Shown here in pieces: positions 22,601 to 34,196 of a DNA stretch of 64,000 nucleotides. Each line of letters starts with the position of its first letter. Position 1 is the stretch's first letter. The position numbers were made by a program, and so were the translations under genes. The stretch is from Ornithodoros turicata. Lineage: Eukaryota; Arthropoda; Arachnida; Ixodida; Argasidae. The notes under the pieces were generated by a model. It was not told the DNA's origin. It saw only the letters and a list, made by a program, of their open reading frames with translations, and searched no databases. Location of the stretch: the NCBI RefSeq assembly GCF_037126465.1, contig NW_026999404.1, forward strand, positions 1,273,000-1,336,999, read 5' to 3'.

Positions 22601-25600
22601 GATAGAAGTGTGTGATTCTTACTGTATATACAGGCAACTGTGTGCTTTCAAGTTCAGCGTCCCAAAATGGTATTAGCACTACGTGGCGTGAGTTGGGACG
22701 TCACCGAGCGACATCCAAACCTGTGTCTCGTCATCTAATGCCTGCGTGCAGCCGGCCACTGCACGCCATTGGGCATGGACCTACACCAGAATCCTCGCAT
22801 GTACTAGCGTGGAAAGTTGGGGTAGTCTATATTCTGACATGGTGGCATAACAGCAGCAAGACAAAACAAGGACAGTAAGGACAGCATAGAGGCCGACCGC
22901 TGACTCTCGCAATAAATCCACCACCACGTCACCATGTCCATGCACCATGTCCATGCATGGTTGTCATTTGGATGAGAGCATCTGGTGTAGGCATACCCAT
23001 ATCAGCTGTCTACAGTCATGGATATCCTTATGAGACACACGCATATCAGAAAATACGAGAAATATCAGAAATATCAGAAAACAAAAAAGCTTGAGGCAAG
23101 TTGACTCTCCCCACTGCACTCACTACGGTGCTAAGATCTAGAGCACATTCTTCATTGCCCACACTACCAACCTTCCCGAACCGTACTCTCCGGATCCCTT
23201 AACGAGCTAGACTCACAAAATTGCTTGGTCCCTGGCCACATACAGCCCACCAACGCTCTGCCCTCAAAGCTCTCTTCACCTTTCTGAATACCATAGGACT
23301 TCGATCCTTATTGTGAAGGGGCTCATTATTTCATTCCCCGCATCACCAGCAATGGGGTAGAGTATCGCCCCTGTCGATGAAACTTCCCATTAATCTAAAG
23401 TTGTTGTTGTTGTTCAGAAAATATTATCAAACCACTAGAGGTGTTGGGGGCATAAAGGGACGCTGACTATGCGCATGCTACAGGGTTGACGCGAACGGAC
23501 AATGCTTACCGTAAGGTCTTCGCTTGAGTATTTCCGGAGCCATGTAGGGGATCGTTCCTGCAGATTCACCGTCGTTGAACTCGAATGGGGTTCGTCTGAA
23601 GTAGCCCCGCAATGGCCTCTTTGAAACTGCCAAGGGTGCACATGACGGTAATGATAAATATCGCACTTCCCACAAAACAAATTGTTTGCTCAATCAGTTG
23701 AGAGTACTCTTTTCGCTGACAGAAAGAGAGGGGTCGTCATTTTATTTATTTATTTTTATTTATTTATTTATTTTCAACAATACTGCAGGCCTTAAAGGGC
23801 ACATGCAGGAGTGAATACAAGAGGTTGAAGGTTGGCAACATCGAACTACATCATAACACAGTATATAAGCTCTGCAATTCAACTTTTAAAATGTAGCACT
23901 GATTGCTGTCGAGAAGGCATCAGAGGCGAACGCGCAAGGCGTTCAGTCCTCAATACTCCGGGGAAAGAAAGGGTATATCTATTAGTGCGGGCAAAGATAA
24001 GTGTTAATGAATGTTGATATGGGAATGTCTTGTTGTCCTCGAGGTCAATGGACAAATATAACTGGATGGAACTAATGCCTAATCTCCCGAAATAGAGAGA
24101 CCACATAAACATAAGCCAAGCAAGTTTACGTCGGTGCTTCAGTACTGGAAGTCCAGACCTACGCAAGAGATCAGTTACCGAGACTCCTCTCTCATATCGG
24201 TTATATATAAATCTAAGCGCTAGTTTCTGTACCTTTTCAAGTTTCTCCACATCCTTTTTCACATAGGGACCCCATACAATATTAGCATAGTCTAGGGATG
24301 GAAGAATAATTAATAGCTTTAAATCCATAGTTGTATGCTTCAGACGAAGTTTTTGGCGAGCTATCGAAGTTATATTGTCTATGTGTCTAGACCACTTTAA
24401 GTCACTGGTAATTGTGACCCCTAGATATTTGTAGTGATTTACTTTAGCAAGGACAGTTCCATCAATTGCGTATGCGAACTCCAAGGGATACTTTTTACTC
24501 GTAACGGTCATGGAGACAGTTTTGTCAATGTTAATCATCATGTCCGACGTGTCACACCATGATTTCACCATAGATAATGCATGGTTCAACCGTTATTGAT
24601 CACTACTGGAATCAATTGCAGTGTATAGGACACAATCGTCCGCAAACATGCGCGCAGCGATACTTCTGAACCTAGGAAGTCTGCCAGATCATAGATATAA
24701 ATCAAGAACAACAATGGGCCCAAAACTGACCCTTGTGGGACCCCTGAAGTCACATCCAAAATTTCGGATCGGTTCTTTTCAATTTCTACATATTGTCTAC
24801 GACGAGACAAGTAGGCCTCAATCCAGCGTAAGAGGTTTACTGGGATACCAAGACGCTGTAACTTTAGCAGAAGCTTACCATGAGACACCTTATCAAAAGC
24901 TTTTGCATAATCTAGATATATCACGTCAACCTGTCCCGCTTTGTCTAGAATCTTTGCGAAATCATGAACAGTAATTACTAATTGATTAACTGTAGACAAG
25001 CCCGGTCGAAAACCGTGCTGACATGGCGTAAGGATATTATTTGCCTCAAGAAAACTTCGGGTTTCGGGACACTACATATGTTCTATAAGTTTACAGGGGA
25101 TGCAGGTCAGCGATATAGGACGGTAGTTGCTCACAAGCGACCGGTCACCCTTTTTAAAAACTGGAACAACACGCGAAGTCCTCCACTCATCAGGAATGTT
25201 ACAACCGGACATAGATACTCTGAAGATTTCAGTTAAAAATTTTGCCACGCACTCTGCGTACCTTCTCAAAAACGAATGTACAACTAAAGGAATCCTGAAC
25301 CTATTATATCACGAAATTGTATCATTTTTTACTTGAAGAAAGCTGATGATAAATTCCATAAAAATGTCTTACAGTGCGCGTTGCATATCTTAGTGGTGTC
25401 GAAGTCGATGACCTTCACACGTCCGCCAGGCATAATGAGCATGCTGGAACATACGTCAATGTTGTAGCAAACACAATCGCACATTCGGAATTGTTTGCGA
25501 AAGGGCGCTCAGCTCTACGCTCGTTGGTGTCAGGAAACAAGGTAGCAAAGCAACATAGCAAGATGGGCACTGTGTACGTGTATAGGTTTACACTGTCAAT

Positions 25601-27716
25601 TCCAGTATTCCAATTCGTTCCATGAGTATCTGTTTCTCTGCGTGCAGCCATAGAAGCCACTTAATCTGCAAGTTTGAATTTCAAACACGTCTAGTGTCAT
25701 TTACTTGTTTCTTTAATGGCTTTCTTTTTCCTGCATTACAATTCACTGGCTTGCACTGTGGCATTGAGGAGTGCTCAGTCACCCTCCCAGGTGTATATCG
25801 CTCGCTGAGTGACCCCTGGTTTGCCAATTCGGAACGATGCGCAGCTACCCAGGGCCGACGAGCCGCAAACACGGCGAAACACGTGTCCTCTGGTGCTGCC
25901 GCATCGTTCCATGAGTATCTGTTTCTCTGCGTGCAGCCATAGAAGCCATGTTAATCTGTAAGTTTGAATTTCAAACACGTCTAGTATCATTTATTTGTTT
26001 CTTTAATGTATAAGGGGGAAAATAGCAGGAGCTCTTTGGCTGCACGTATAGCATATGTTTGTAAGTCAAACGTCGCCATGCCAGTACTGGACAGCTGTTT
26101 CGGCCTTATTGATCCTCATCAGCAGTACGCAGGCAGGCAACGTTTGAGCGGATTGCGTCAGAAGGACTCGTAACACGTGATACGTGACCTTATTCCTGAC
26201 CTTCTCTGACCTTCTGACGCCTTCTGCCTGCGTACTGCTGATGAGGCCAAAGAAGGCCGAAACAGCTGTCCAGTACTGTCCAGTATATATATAATGCTGT
26301 CTCACTTTGAAACCTTGATATCCCGATGCAGAAATCCTCGCAGGTGCAAATGCTCCAGGGCCAGGATGAGCTGGGCCATTATTATCTGGACGGCGTCGAT
26401 TTCCAGGAACTGGTCCTTGGTTACCACACGCATAAGGTCCACGCCAGGAATGTATTCCATGATGGTAACATAGGCCTCCTGCCAGTTATAGGACAGGTTT
26501 TAAACAGATGCGTAGCTCGAATTCCGCATACCTTCACGCAAAAACAGCAGTAGTACTTGACCAGAAATGGGTTCCTGATAACAGACGCCACCACCTTGTC
26601 CATGGCAGCCTGCTTAAACTTGCTGAATCGATCCGTAGCCACCAGTTTCACGGTAGAGTTGAAATTACCAGGCTTGAACCTCGCCAAGTACACCGCACTG
26701 CGAGGATGCATAAACAGTAAGCATAAAGTAGCGAACCAAGAGCTCGAACTCAAAACTGACCCGAAGCCACCAGCTCCCAACAACTTGAGGCTCTCGAAGT
26801 CTCCCATCTTCGGAATAAACGATGAAAACGGGGGCTGTTCGGGAAATGATATCTGCAACATGTCGACTTATTATGTTACAGGCCTTCGATAACAACACTA
26901 GACTGGGTAAGTTCTTTACGCCTATCTCACCCTTTCCAGTTTGTTCACTATAGCATCACCGATCCCTAGCCAGTCTGTGATAGGTACTTCAGCAATCTTC
27001 TCCAGGGTCGCGGCCAGTTCACCGATGATGATAATCAGCTTTCGGATAATGTGGCCCAGGGCTTTCGCGTTATCCGGGTTCTTTTTCGTACACTACACGT
27101 ACCACACTTACGTATGAACAGATGAAGCCAACGACGTGAAGCAGCTAGCGCTTCTAAACTGGTTCTCGATAAGAGTTCCTTACTGCAATAGTGGTTTGCT
27201 TACCATCATGTGCAGGGCATGAAGGTTCTCGATCATGTCTCGTACATCCTGATAATCGATGACCTGCTTGTTGAGCCTGAGCAGGCACTCCTGGGCGTGA
27301 AGCACTACTTCCTCCTGGCAGAAGTGAGCCAGGGGATCGCGCTGCAAGGAGGTGTTGCTCTCGCGCTTTATGAAGAACTCTAGCAGCACTGTAGCAGTCT
27401 TGGGAACCTACGTGGTAGACATCCATTTGGGCGAAAATTTAGCAGGTGTTAGCATATGTGAATTCACCGGGTAGTTTCAAGCGTCTAAAGGCTAACCTAC
27501 GTACAGAGCTACATACCTTTGGGAACATGCTGACCAACATCTTGGCCGACGTCTTCCGTTTCTCCACCACTGAAATTAGCGAAGATACGCCAAAAATATC
27601 AGCAAATTACGAAGAATCAATCGTTCTCGACGCAATGTATGGAGACCTACATCATCCTCACGTGCTTTGTCTTTTCCTGTCATCCTGCCTTCACTCTTGT
27701 GGTCAGGGCTGGACAT
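19662..27716 (-). CDS. MAST-like serine/threonine kinase, copy B (14 exons)
   Basis: Tandem paralogue of copy A with the same exon count, phases and lengths except the last exon. Exons 5'->3': 27662-27716, 27517-27569, 27204-27407, 26931-27092, 26761-26852, 26532-26697, 26306-26478, 25373-25443, 23510-23626, 21670-22151, 21490-21607, 20908-21056, 20255-20647, 19662-19955. They sum to 2529 nt (842 aa), with no stop or shift seen. Start MSSPDHKSEGRMTGKD. Domains as in copy A: DUF1908-like, kinase (GAGGFGAVY, HRDIKVSN, DFD, GTIPYMAPE), AGC tail, PDZ, second PDZ-like. The shared DFD and alpha-C Asp predate the duplication. Introns gained a LINE (23725-25285) and hammerhead-bearing repeats (26018-26284) that copy A lacks. 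Substrates are unknown; MAST proteins bind microtubule- and PTEN-associated partners through PDZ. Confidence 0.85.
23255..23415 (+). repeat. Dispersed repeat, retrotransposon 3'-end-like
   Basis: CGCTCTGCCCTC, then TTATTGTGAAGGGGCTCATT, then CGATGAAACTTCCCATTA and a (TTG)n tail. Near-identical order at 33585-33765. Probably the 3' UTR of a non-LTR element. Confidence 0.55.
23725..25285 (-). mobile_element. Non-LTR retrotransposon, 5'-truncated, RT domain
   Basis: Minus-strand reverse transcriptase in pieces. VVPVFKKGDRS..NYRPISL lies near 25200-25070, DVIYLDYAKAFDKVSH near 24900, SGVPQGSVLGPLLFLIYI near 24740 and FADDCVLYT near 24620-24650. The thumb region YLGVTITSDLKWSRHI lies at 24440-24370. 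At least two frame breaks (near 25060 and 24620) make it non-functional. It ends in a (TAAA)n-type tail at 23735-23775. It resembles CR1/jockey-type elements. It interrupts an intron that is short in the paralogous copy A, so it inserted after the duplication. Confidence 0.85.
25616..26008. repeat. Pair of 103-bp direct repeats, 289 bp apart
   Basis: 25616-25718 and 25905-26008 both run from CGTTCCATGAGTATCTGTTT to TTGTTTCTTTAATG with a few differences. The 186 bp between them are unique. They lie in a MAST B intron. Confidence 0.8.
26071..26142 (-). ncRNA. Hammerhead ribozyme, type I, intronic, sense to MAST B
   Basis: Minus strand: CUGAUGA, stem II GGAU-CAAUAA-GGCC (outer two pairs good, inner two poor), GAAA, minimal stem III AC-AGCU-GU, then cleavage site UC with the cut between 26090 and 26089. 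Stem I: GUACUG/CAGUAC, internal loop UGC/U, UGCC/GGCA, bulged U, CGUUGCC/GGCGACG. The catalytic core is canonical. It would be transcribed within the MAST B pre-mRNA. Confidence 0.75.
26224..26284 (+). ncRNA. Hammerhead ribozyme, type I, truncated stem I
   Basis: Plus strand: CUGAUGA, stem II GGCC-AAAGAA-GGCC (4 bp), GAAA, AC-AGCU-GU, UC, with inner stem I GUACUG/CAGUAC. The core is canonical, but the outer part of stem I on the 3' side is missing. Confidence 0.7.
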
Positions 27717-28275
27717 TGTGGCCGAGAAGAAGACAGCAGCAACACAGCTGGGCTGTCGGAGTTACACTGCACGGGAACGCGGACTAGTTCGTTCTTCTTC
27801 TTCTTCTTCCACAACTAGGAACAGTGGCCACCAGTGGTTCGTTCTTTAGGAATGTACCGGCACGCGAACAATAACTGTTGCACGCGGTAAGAGGCGCAGG
27901 CACACGTGACCTGTGCGACGATGTCTAATTTGAATCTCCTCGTGCCAAGAAGTACTCCTGTTGACAGTCTTGAACAAAATTTTTGCCTAACAGAAGATAC
28001 TACTTGTAAATTACTTATTCCATGTAGTTCTAAGATATGCCGATTCAAAATAATGCGATGACAGCTAACGGCAACTCAAAACTAGGCAGCAAGGAGTTGA
28101 TGTGGAATATCACAGGACTGTTGCAGCAACGTGAACTCTACGTTTCGAACCCTATTGAAGAGTCATGAAGGCGAGGCTATCCCCTTCCACTTGTTCCGCG
28201 TCACGTCGTCGTGCCTTTGTAATATAACACAACTGTAGTATATAACAGTATCAAGACATTTCTTTAATAATAATT

Positions 28276-28545
28276 CGGGGTTTACCGTTTACGTCGCGAA
28301 ACAACTGAGATCATGAGCGACGCCACAGCGGTTGGTCTGTGGATTGCTTTTGCCCACGTGAGGGTTCTTTAACGTGCGATGAAAGCTCATCACACGGCAC
28401 CCCGTATTTAACGTCCCTCGCGGAAGACAGCGTGCCTAAACAACTTGTACCCCGCCACCAAGTTGCTGGCATCCTCGGCCGGGTTCGAGCCTGCGACCTC
28501 GGGATCAGAAGGCGAACACGCTACAAACTGAGCCACCGAGGCCGG
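28276..28545 (-). repeat. SINE family C, resembling tick Ruka-type SINE
   Basis: Minus strand: CCGGCCTCGGTGGCTCAGTT head, GGTTCGA-like B box reading CCGAGGTCGCAGGCTCGAAC, and a body containing GCACGTTAAAGAACCCTCAC, with an end like AAACGGTAAACCCCG. The GTTAAAGAACCC box and the tRNA-like head recall the tRNA-derived SINEs described from ixodid ticks. Confidence 0.65.
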
Positions 28546-30144
28546 TATCAAGACATTTGTTGACTGTGGCGTAGACCTTCTACCACCCTCGAACAATGTC
28601 TTGCACGCTTTCAAGGCTTGTGCGTGCACAAGAAGGCTCCGTGCCTCTCACAAGGGCCTCGCGTTTCGTCCCAAAGTTTTTCACAGTTTGCATCATTTCT
28701 GAACTGGCAGTACAGGTTGACAGGCAGCATTACGTTTCCTTCCAAGGCATCTATCAGGATTCAGGACGTCAATGGTGCTTAAATCCTATTCAGTTGAGCA
28801 TTCTCCACTTTTCGGAGGCTTTGCTTCGTTTCGTTTCCGTACTTGCTCGTTTGCTTTGATTCAGTTTACGGATCGGAATCCATAATGGAAGTCCCGAGGC
28901 TAGCAAGTAACTGGGACGGACGCAAATAAGCAGTCGAGTTCTGTCTATACGACTCCTAAATTGTCTTTAAGAACTCGTATGGGTACTATGGAACGATGTT
29001 CATATTTTTGGCTGTTTGCTTCCGATCGATTTGTGATACAACTTTCTTCTCAAACATTTGTTACATAAGACGTCCGCGTCGGAAATGTCAGTAAAGGTAC
29101 ATATATTCGTGTCGACGTTATTCCAGCGCCACGCATATTGTACTGGAGTACAAAAACGGTGATCCCGAATGAAAAGATAAAATAAGTCATTTTTCAAAAA
29201 ATCAAACAATGTCCTTCCCCTCTGTTAACTTAGGTACCAACCATCAAAGGTGCTGAGTACATGCAGGATGTTGCTGATGACCAGAAATGACCCATAAATC
29301 GGGTTGCCACCAGGCCGGTATTATACCGACAGGGCCGGTTATTTGCTCGGTCTGCCGGTTGCCGGTAGGAAGGTGATACCGGCAGCCTTTTGCCGGTGTT
29401 TGTGGCTCAACACCTTTCATAGGGGTTTTTACGGGGTTTTCAACATTCCACTACAGCTTGAATAAATCTGGAGCACAGACCAAACTCCGTAGTCACCATC
29501 GTTTTCTTAGTTATTCATTATTATTATCACTGTTGTCTTGAGCAAGTACGCTCGTTCTTTCTCTCTCTCTCTCTGTATACTATCCACCCCTCACCCACTT
29601 TCCCTTTCCCGCGAACATTCCTCCTTTCTCTCTACTCCACCTCCTCTCCCTCTGCCGGTATTTTGCACTCCGAAAGGTGCCAACCCTACCCATAAACACG
29701 AACGAACTCGTAGTTTACCATGACCAAAGAAGCCTAAACTTGGACTATATATTATACAAAACAGGGGACAAAGACTGCATCCGCGTTGTCCGCCATGCTT
29801 TGTCGTTATGGATTCTTCAAGATCACGTGCCATTGGACTTACACCCATTCCTCATGAGTCTCAAACTGCACGCGCATGAAAGTCCTTTTAAACGAAGGAC
29901 ATTCGTTTGTGGGTGACGTAGCCTGCCTTTTGCAGAGTCACCCATAAAATGAGGATAAAAGCCTTAGCTATTTTATAAAACGAACACTGTTAGCAAGCAG
30001 TAGTGAATTTGTCCCGACATGTTTGGGCAGCATGCACTGTGACACTGCTGAGTAGACGTGCATTGGTATGACAGAATACCCTTAGAGATAGCCCTTTTCA
30101 CATACACTGCACACCAGCAAGCTTGTCTCATTCTATTCTGTGCC
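28546..30144. other. Intergenic between SINE and RNase T2 R2
   Basis: There is a cluster of GCCGG motifs at 29310-29400 and a CT-rich tract at 29557-29660. No coding sequence could be supported. Confidence 0.35.
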
Positions 30145-30150
30145 TTTAAT
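30145..30150 (-). promoter_or_regulatory. Possible poly(A) signal of RNase T2 R2
   Basis: ATTAAA on the minus strand, about 19 nt after the stop. The assignment rests on position only. Confidence 0.35.
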
Positions 30151-30168
30151 AAATAGGTGAGAGGTCAT

Positions 30169-33100
30169 TCAAGAACATAATGCTTGTGCTCGAAGTACAG
30201 ATGAACGTCCCATATGTCTTCTTTGTGGTCGACGTCGAACGGGAGATAGTATACGTGCCGTCCACAGCGGGAATGTTCTTCCTGGCAGTCCGTCGGCTGA
30301 AGCTCTGTGTCTAGGCAAAGTCTGATTTCCGCCAGGAGTGGCTCTGAGTATTCCTACATAGCACAGAGACAGTGCATATCATTCACAGCAGTATACAAAG
30401 GACATATCCATCAGGGCATATGAGCGATATGTTCCAAAAGCGCATGGCATACTCGGAAGTGATTCACCCCAAGTGAATTCCTTCGTTAGCAGTGGAATTT
30501 TTCACTACTTCAGCTCCTCAACGTCGCAAGACGAACACAAGCAATATTGAAAAGTGAGAGTTCAGCGAACTGACATAGGTAGGCTGAAGCTGGACCCTCA
30601 GGTTGGGTAATGGATACATTTCGCACAGAGATTAGAAGAACAGTCTCTGTTCGAGACATCGACCCCCCGACCTAAGACTTTTGCCTGAACATACAACTAA
30701 TAGAAATATATTTTACCCTGCCTTCGTTGCAAACGAAGTTCACGGCACCTCTGAGATCGTCTGTTAATGCTTGCTCAATGTCTTCAACCTGCAATAACAC
30801 CAGTGCATACCTATATTGCTAATATCCACCTTCGAAGCGGGCACGCAAGAGTGTATAGGCGTGGACCTTACCGCGTATGTCCGATCGACTGTGGGATAGA
30901 TGTCACTGTCTTCGAGATACCTGAGTGAAAAAAGAAAAATGTAAGTACAAGATCTCACGCGAATGTGTTGCGTTTATTTATTTATCGTGAAATTATGTAG
31001 CAGAGTGGACAGCTTACCAAGTAAGTACTTGCACTGTGCCATTTTGTGGATTAGCTGCACTGTGTGCACATCAACGGATCATTACGGAAGCGCGAACAGA
31101 AGCAGTGGAATGCTTTCCCGGCCGCTTTCAGTTCTTTAACCAGGTCAGGGCGCTTGTACGTTAGCGCTACTGACATTACTTGTTACACAGATTGTACATA
31201 CGATGATTCGTTATACAACATGTCAGTTCAACGAGTAAAACTTATATCATACCATATAAGACACATTTATTGCCACTTGCACCCACACGATGTGGCAAAA
31301 GCGCCAAAGCGGTTGACTGTTCCTTTTGCATCTCTTGGGTAAACGGAACCAAAATGGGGCCCTCTACTGTGTGTATGCAATATCCCCTTCTTCTAAGCAA
31401 TTTGTCTTTGAACACAAACCAGGAAGCAAAGGACACGTGGTATACGAGAGCAGGCGATAGAACAAGACGTCGTACTCTTCCTTGTCCACGTCTTCTGGCT
31501 CCTGGTAGGTTTTCGCTGTACTCCTTCCAACAGGTCCACATTCCCGGGTTAGTTGTCAACCATATCGGATCTGGATCTCCTCACCTTGCCGCATTCATAC
31601 AACTCCCGAACGATTTGTGCTGTAGTTAGCGGTGCTCTACCCTCTTGAGCTTATCCCACGTCGGCGAGCTTAAATCATTCCTATTGGTCTGCGAAAGCTC
31701 ATGACATATAAGACTCACCTGGTAATATTGTGTCGGAAGTAAAAGTTGAGCGTGGTGTTGAAATACTGAGAGATACCGGAGAGTGCGGGAATGCCTGTGG
31801 CGCAGGTGCCGTGTTTTAGCCACTCGTGTTTCCTAAAGAACAATTATCGAAGATACGATAATGATATGAAGGTAAGAGCAAACGACCACCTCTTGATTGG
31901 ACAAAGCTTTAGGAAAAGTAACGTGTGTACCGCCCAATGGACCACTAGACCAGATGAAACTTACCAGAACCAATTCGAATCCTTCGAAGTGTACGACGGC
32001 CAGTACCGTTCAAGCTCGCTGTAGATCGGCTACAATGCATGCGGGTAAACGGAGTTAGAATTCTCACAGAATAACGTGTTGAATAACTGGAGGGTTTTCC
32101 AACAAGGACGTACCTGGAGAGCGGTCTCGTTGTACGGCAAAGTATGGTTGCAGAACTCTGGAGAACCGTGGTTATTCGAGGGCCTACAACGCAACGTGGC
32201 ATTACTTAACTATACACTCGACAAGGTTTACCCACAACAACAATAAAACAGTACTTGTTCAAGGCCTACTTCTACGAAACAAATAAATGCTAATAAATAG
32301 ATACTTGGAGGAATACGCTCCTCAAATGCTTATCGTCCTATACACTTATGCTGTTCATAATTGTCGCAGAAAAGGCGTACGCTCCCCGTTTTCAACCAAT
32401 CAGGGCAGATAACGATATCATTCGAGATGGTGGTTGGCTAGGAGCGTGCTATGCGGTGAAGTTCATTTTTAAGAGTGTACATGTCTTCCCAGCACGAACA
32501 TTCCCGTTCAGTTTCATTGTTGTACATCTTGGTTGTGCGTCGTGGTTTCTAGTCGATACGAAATAATATAAGCGCAGTCTTGCTAGAGGACATCCAGGGG
32601 ACAAGGGACAAGGAAGGACATCGGGACAAGAAAAACATGAACTCAAAAATGAAAAGAAAAACAAAGAATAGAAGGAAGCTGGACGACACTGGGACATTTT
32701 GCTGCCTTTTCTTTTTTTTTCTTGGCACTTTTCTTTTTGTTGTCACCGTCCGCAGCTTTTCCCACCATGAAGTTTTCTTTTCTAACTCCTCAAGAGGTAA
32801 GAGAGGAGGAGTTGATGTCACTAAAACGAATGACGTCACGTATAGGGGATAAGATAAGAACTGGACCGTTGCAACATTCTATGTACAATAAAGTTTCACT
32901 TCGAAATTCGCATTTCAAGAGTAAGGTATGCGAGTAAGAACAGGGAGTGAACTTGAAGGAAGAGCTCTACTCACCACATTCCGTGTATGGTCCAGAAGTT
33001 CCTTTCGTGTTGCCTGATGCACTAGAAAAAATTTTACGAATACACGCATTTACTGCAACTATTGTTCCTGCCATTACTACTATTGTTGCTACTATTGTTC

Positions 33101-34196
33101 GTATCTCACTTTCTTGAATATGTACAGCTCCCGTCAACCTTAATAATAACACTGGAAAAAATTCGTTCGCGTTGCCGAGCGCGATACCAGCCACCCTGCG
33201 GGCACTATAGGGGAATGTTAAGTGAACAAAATCCTTGCGTTAAACTAACAGAATAATTCTGTTCAATTAAGATTTCCTCATGGCCCCAATAATAATTTTG
33301 CTGTAATCACGCTAGGGAACGAGACCATATTTTTTCCAGTGTTAATATTAAGATTGACGGGAGCTGTACGTGCAGGTTGGCAGTTACGCATGTGCACGTC
33401 TTCGTTACAATGGAAATCCGTCTCGAATCTCACTGTGAGTAAAGGCTGTTTTTTTTTTTTTTAATCAACTTTTCCTCATAAAAATGCAAGAATTAGGTCT
33501 AAATGATTACAAGAAGGACTAATGTTCTCAGCTGGACTCTCGCTCCCTCTTTCTATCAAAACTGCTTAGTTCATGACCAAATCCAGCCCTCCAATGCTCT
33601 GCCCTCGAAAGTATTTTTGTACCTTTTTGGACAGCATATGACTGCTATCGTTATTGTGAAGGGGCTCATTATTTCATTCCCCACGTCACCACAGTAATGG
33701 GATAGAGCATGGTCCCTGGCGATGAAACTCCCCATTCCTAATCTCAAAATAAAGTTGTTACTGTTCTCGAATCAGCGAATTGTCCATTTCCACCTTAAAG
33801 GCCAAGTAAATTCAAGGCAACATTGCGTGAGAAAAATTTCGTAAAGTAATAAAAACATATACAACTACATATCGCATTAATATGGACGTTATATTTTTAT
33901 TGTGGTATTTCAAGCCAACGTTTTCGAAACTAGAAAAAAAAAAAAGGAGGTTGCATATGTACCCGATCATTGTAGAATTCTCCTTGACAGGATCCTGCGC
34001 TCCACTGTTGGCTGAACATCAGGTAAGTGACCTCTCCTTCTTGCGCTGAAGCTTCTCTGCTGCACGTCCCGCAAATACACTGCTTCAGTTCATCCTTAAC
34101 TTCTACATTGAGCAACGTATGCAGACAACACAATACTAATACAAAGTACGCATACGGTAGAGACGTGCGGAACCGCCTGCGGCCAGCCGCGCGCAT
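30169..34196 (-). CDS. RNase T2 family ribonuclease R2 (last exon frameshifted)
   Basis: Exons 5'->3': 33963-34196, 32975-33021, 32114-32183, 31965-32029, 31719-31832, 30872-30920, 30717-30788, 30169-30342. All have AG/GT borders and join in phase (274 aa). A hydrophobic signal-like stretch (YFVLVLCCLHTLL) is followed by YLMFSQQWSAGSC, catalytic site I FWTIHGMWP across exons 2-3, ERYWPSYTS, catalytic site II KHEWLKHGTC, then EDIEQAL. Both catalytic His and the Glu are present, so the core should be active in the secretory or lysosomal space. In the last exon PLLAEIRLCLDTEL is followed by a third T near 30301. This moves the expected tail (PTDC...YYLPFD) to the next frame; read straight it ends at TGA 30169-30171. 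The start at 34196 could also be the upstream Met at 34343. Confidence 0.85.
33585..33765 (+). repeat. Dispersed repeat, retrotransposon 3'-end-like
   Basis: Same block order as 23255-23415 (TGCTCTGCCCTC, TTATTGTGAAGGGGCTCATT, GATGAAACTCCCCATT, AATAAAGTTGTT). It lies in the first intron of RNase T2 R2. Confidence 0.55.

Larger units (their letters stand above)
26018..26284. mobile_element. Head-to-head pair of hammerhead-bearing repeat units
   Basis: The first half (minus-strand unit, 26018-26200) follows the monomer of the array at 58.5-60.2 kb: GCTCTTTGGCTGCACG, CATATGTTT, AACGTCGCCA, CAGCTGTTTCGGCC. The second half (26221-26284) carries the same ribozyme core inverted and stops short. The two halves therefore form an inverted repeat. 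It lies in the MAST B intron 25444-26305, ending about 20 bp from the exon donor. Confidence 0.8.

Noticed and set aside
24621..24974. Plus-strand open frame of 117 codons
   Set aside because: Antisense shadow of the reverse transcriptase on the other strand.
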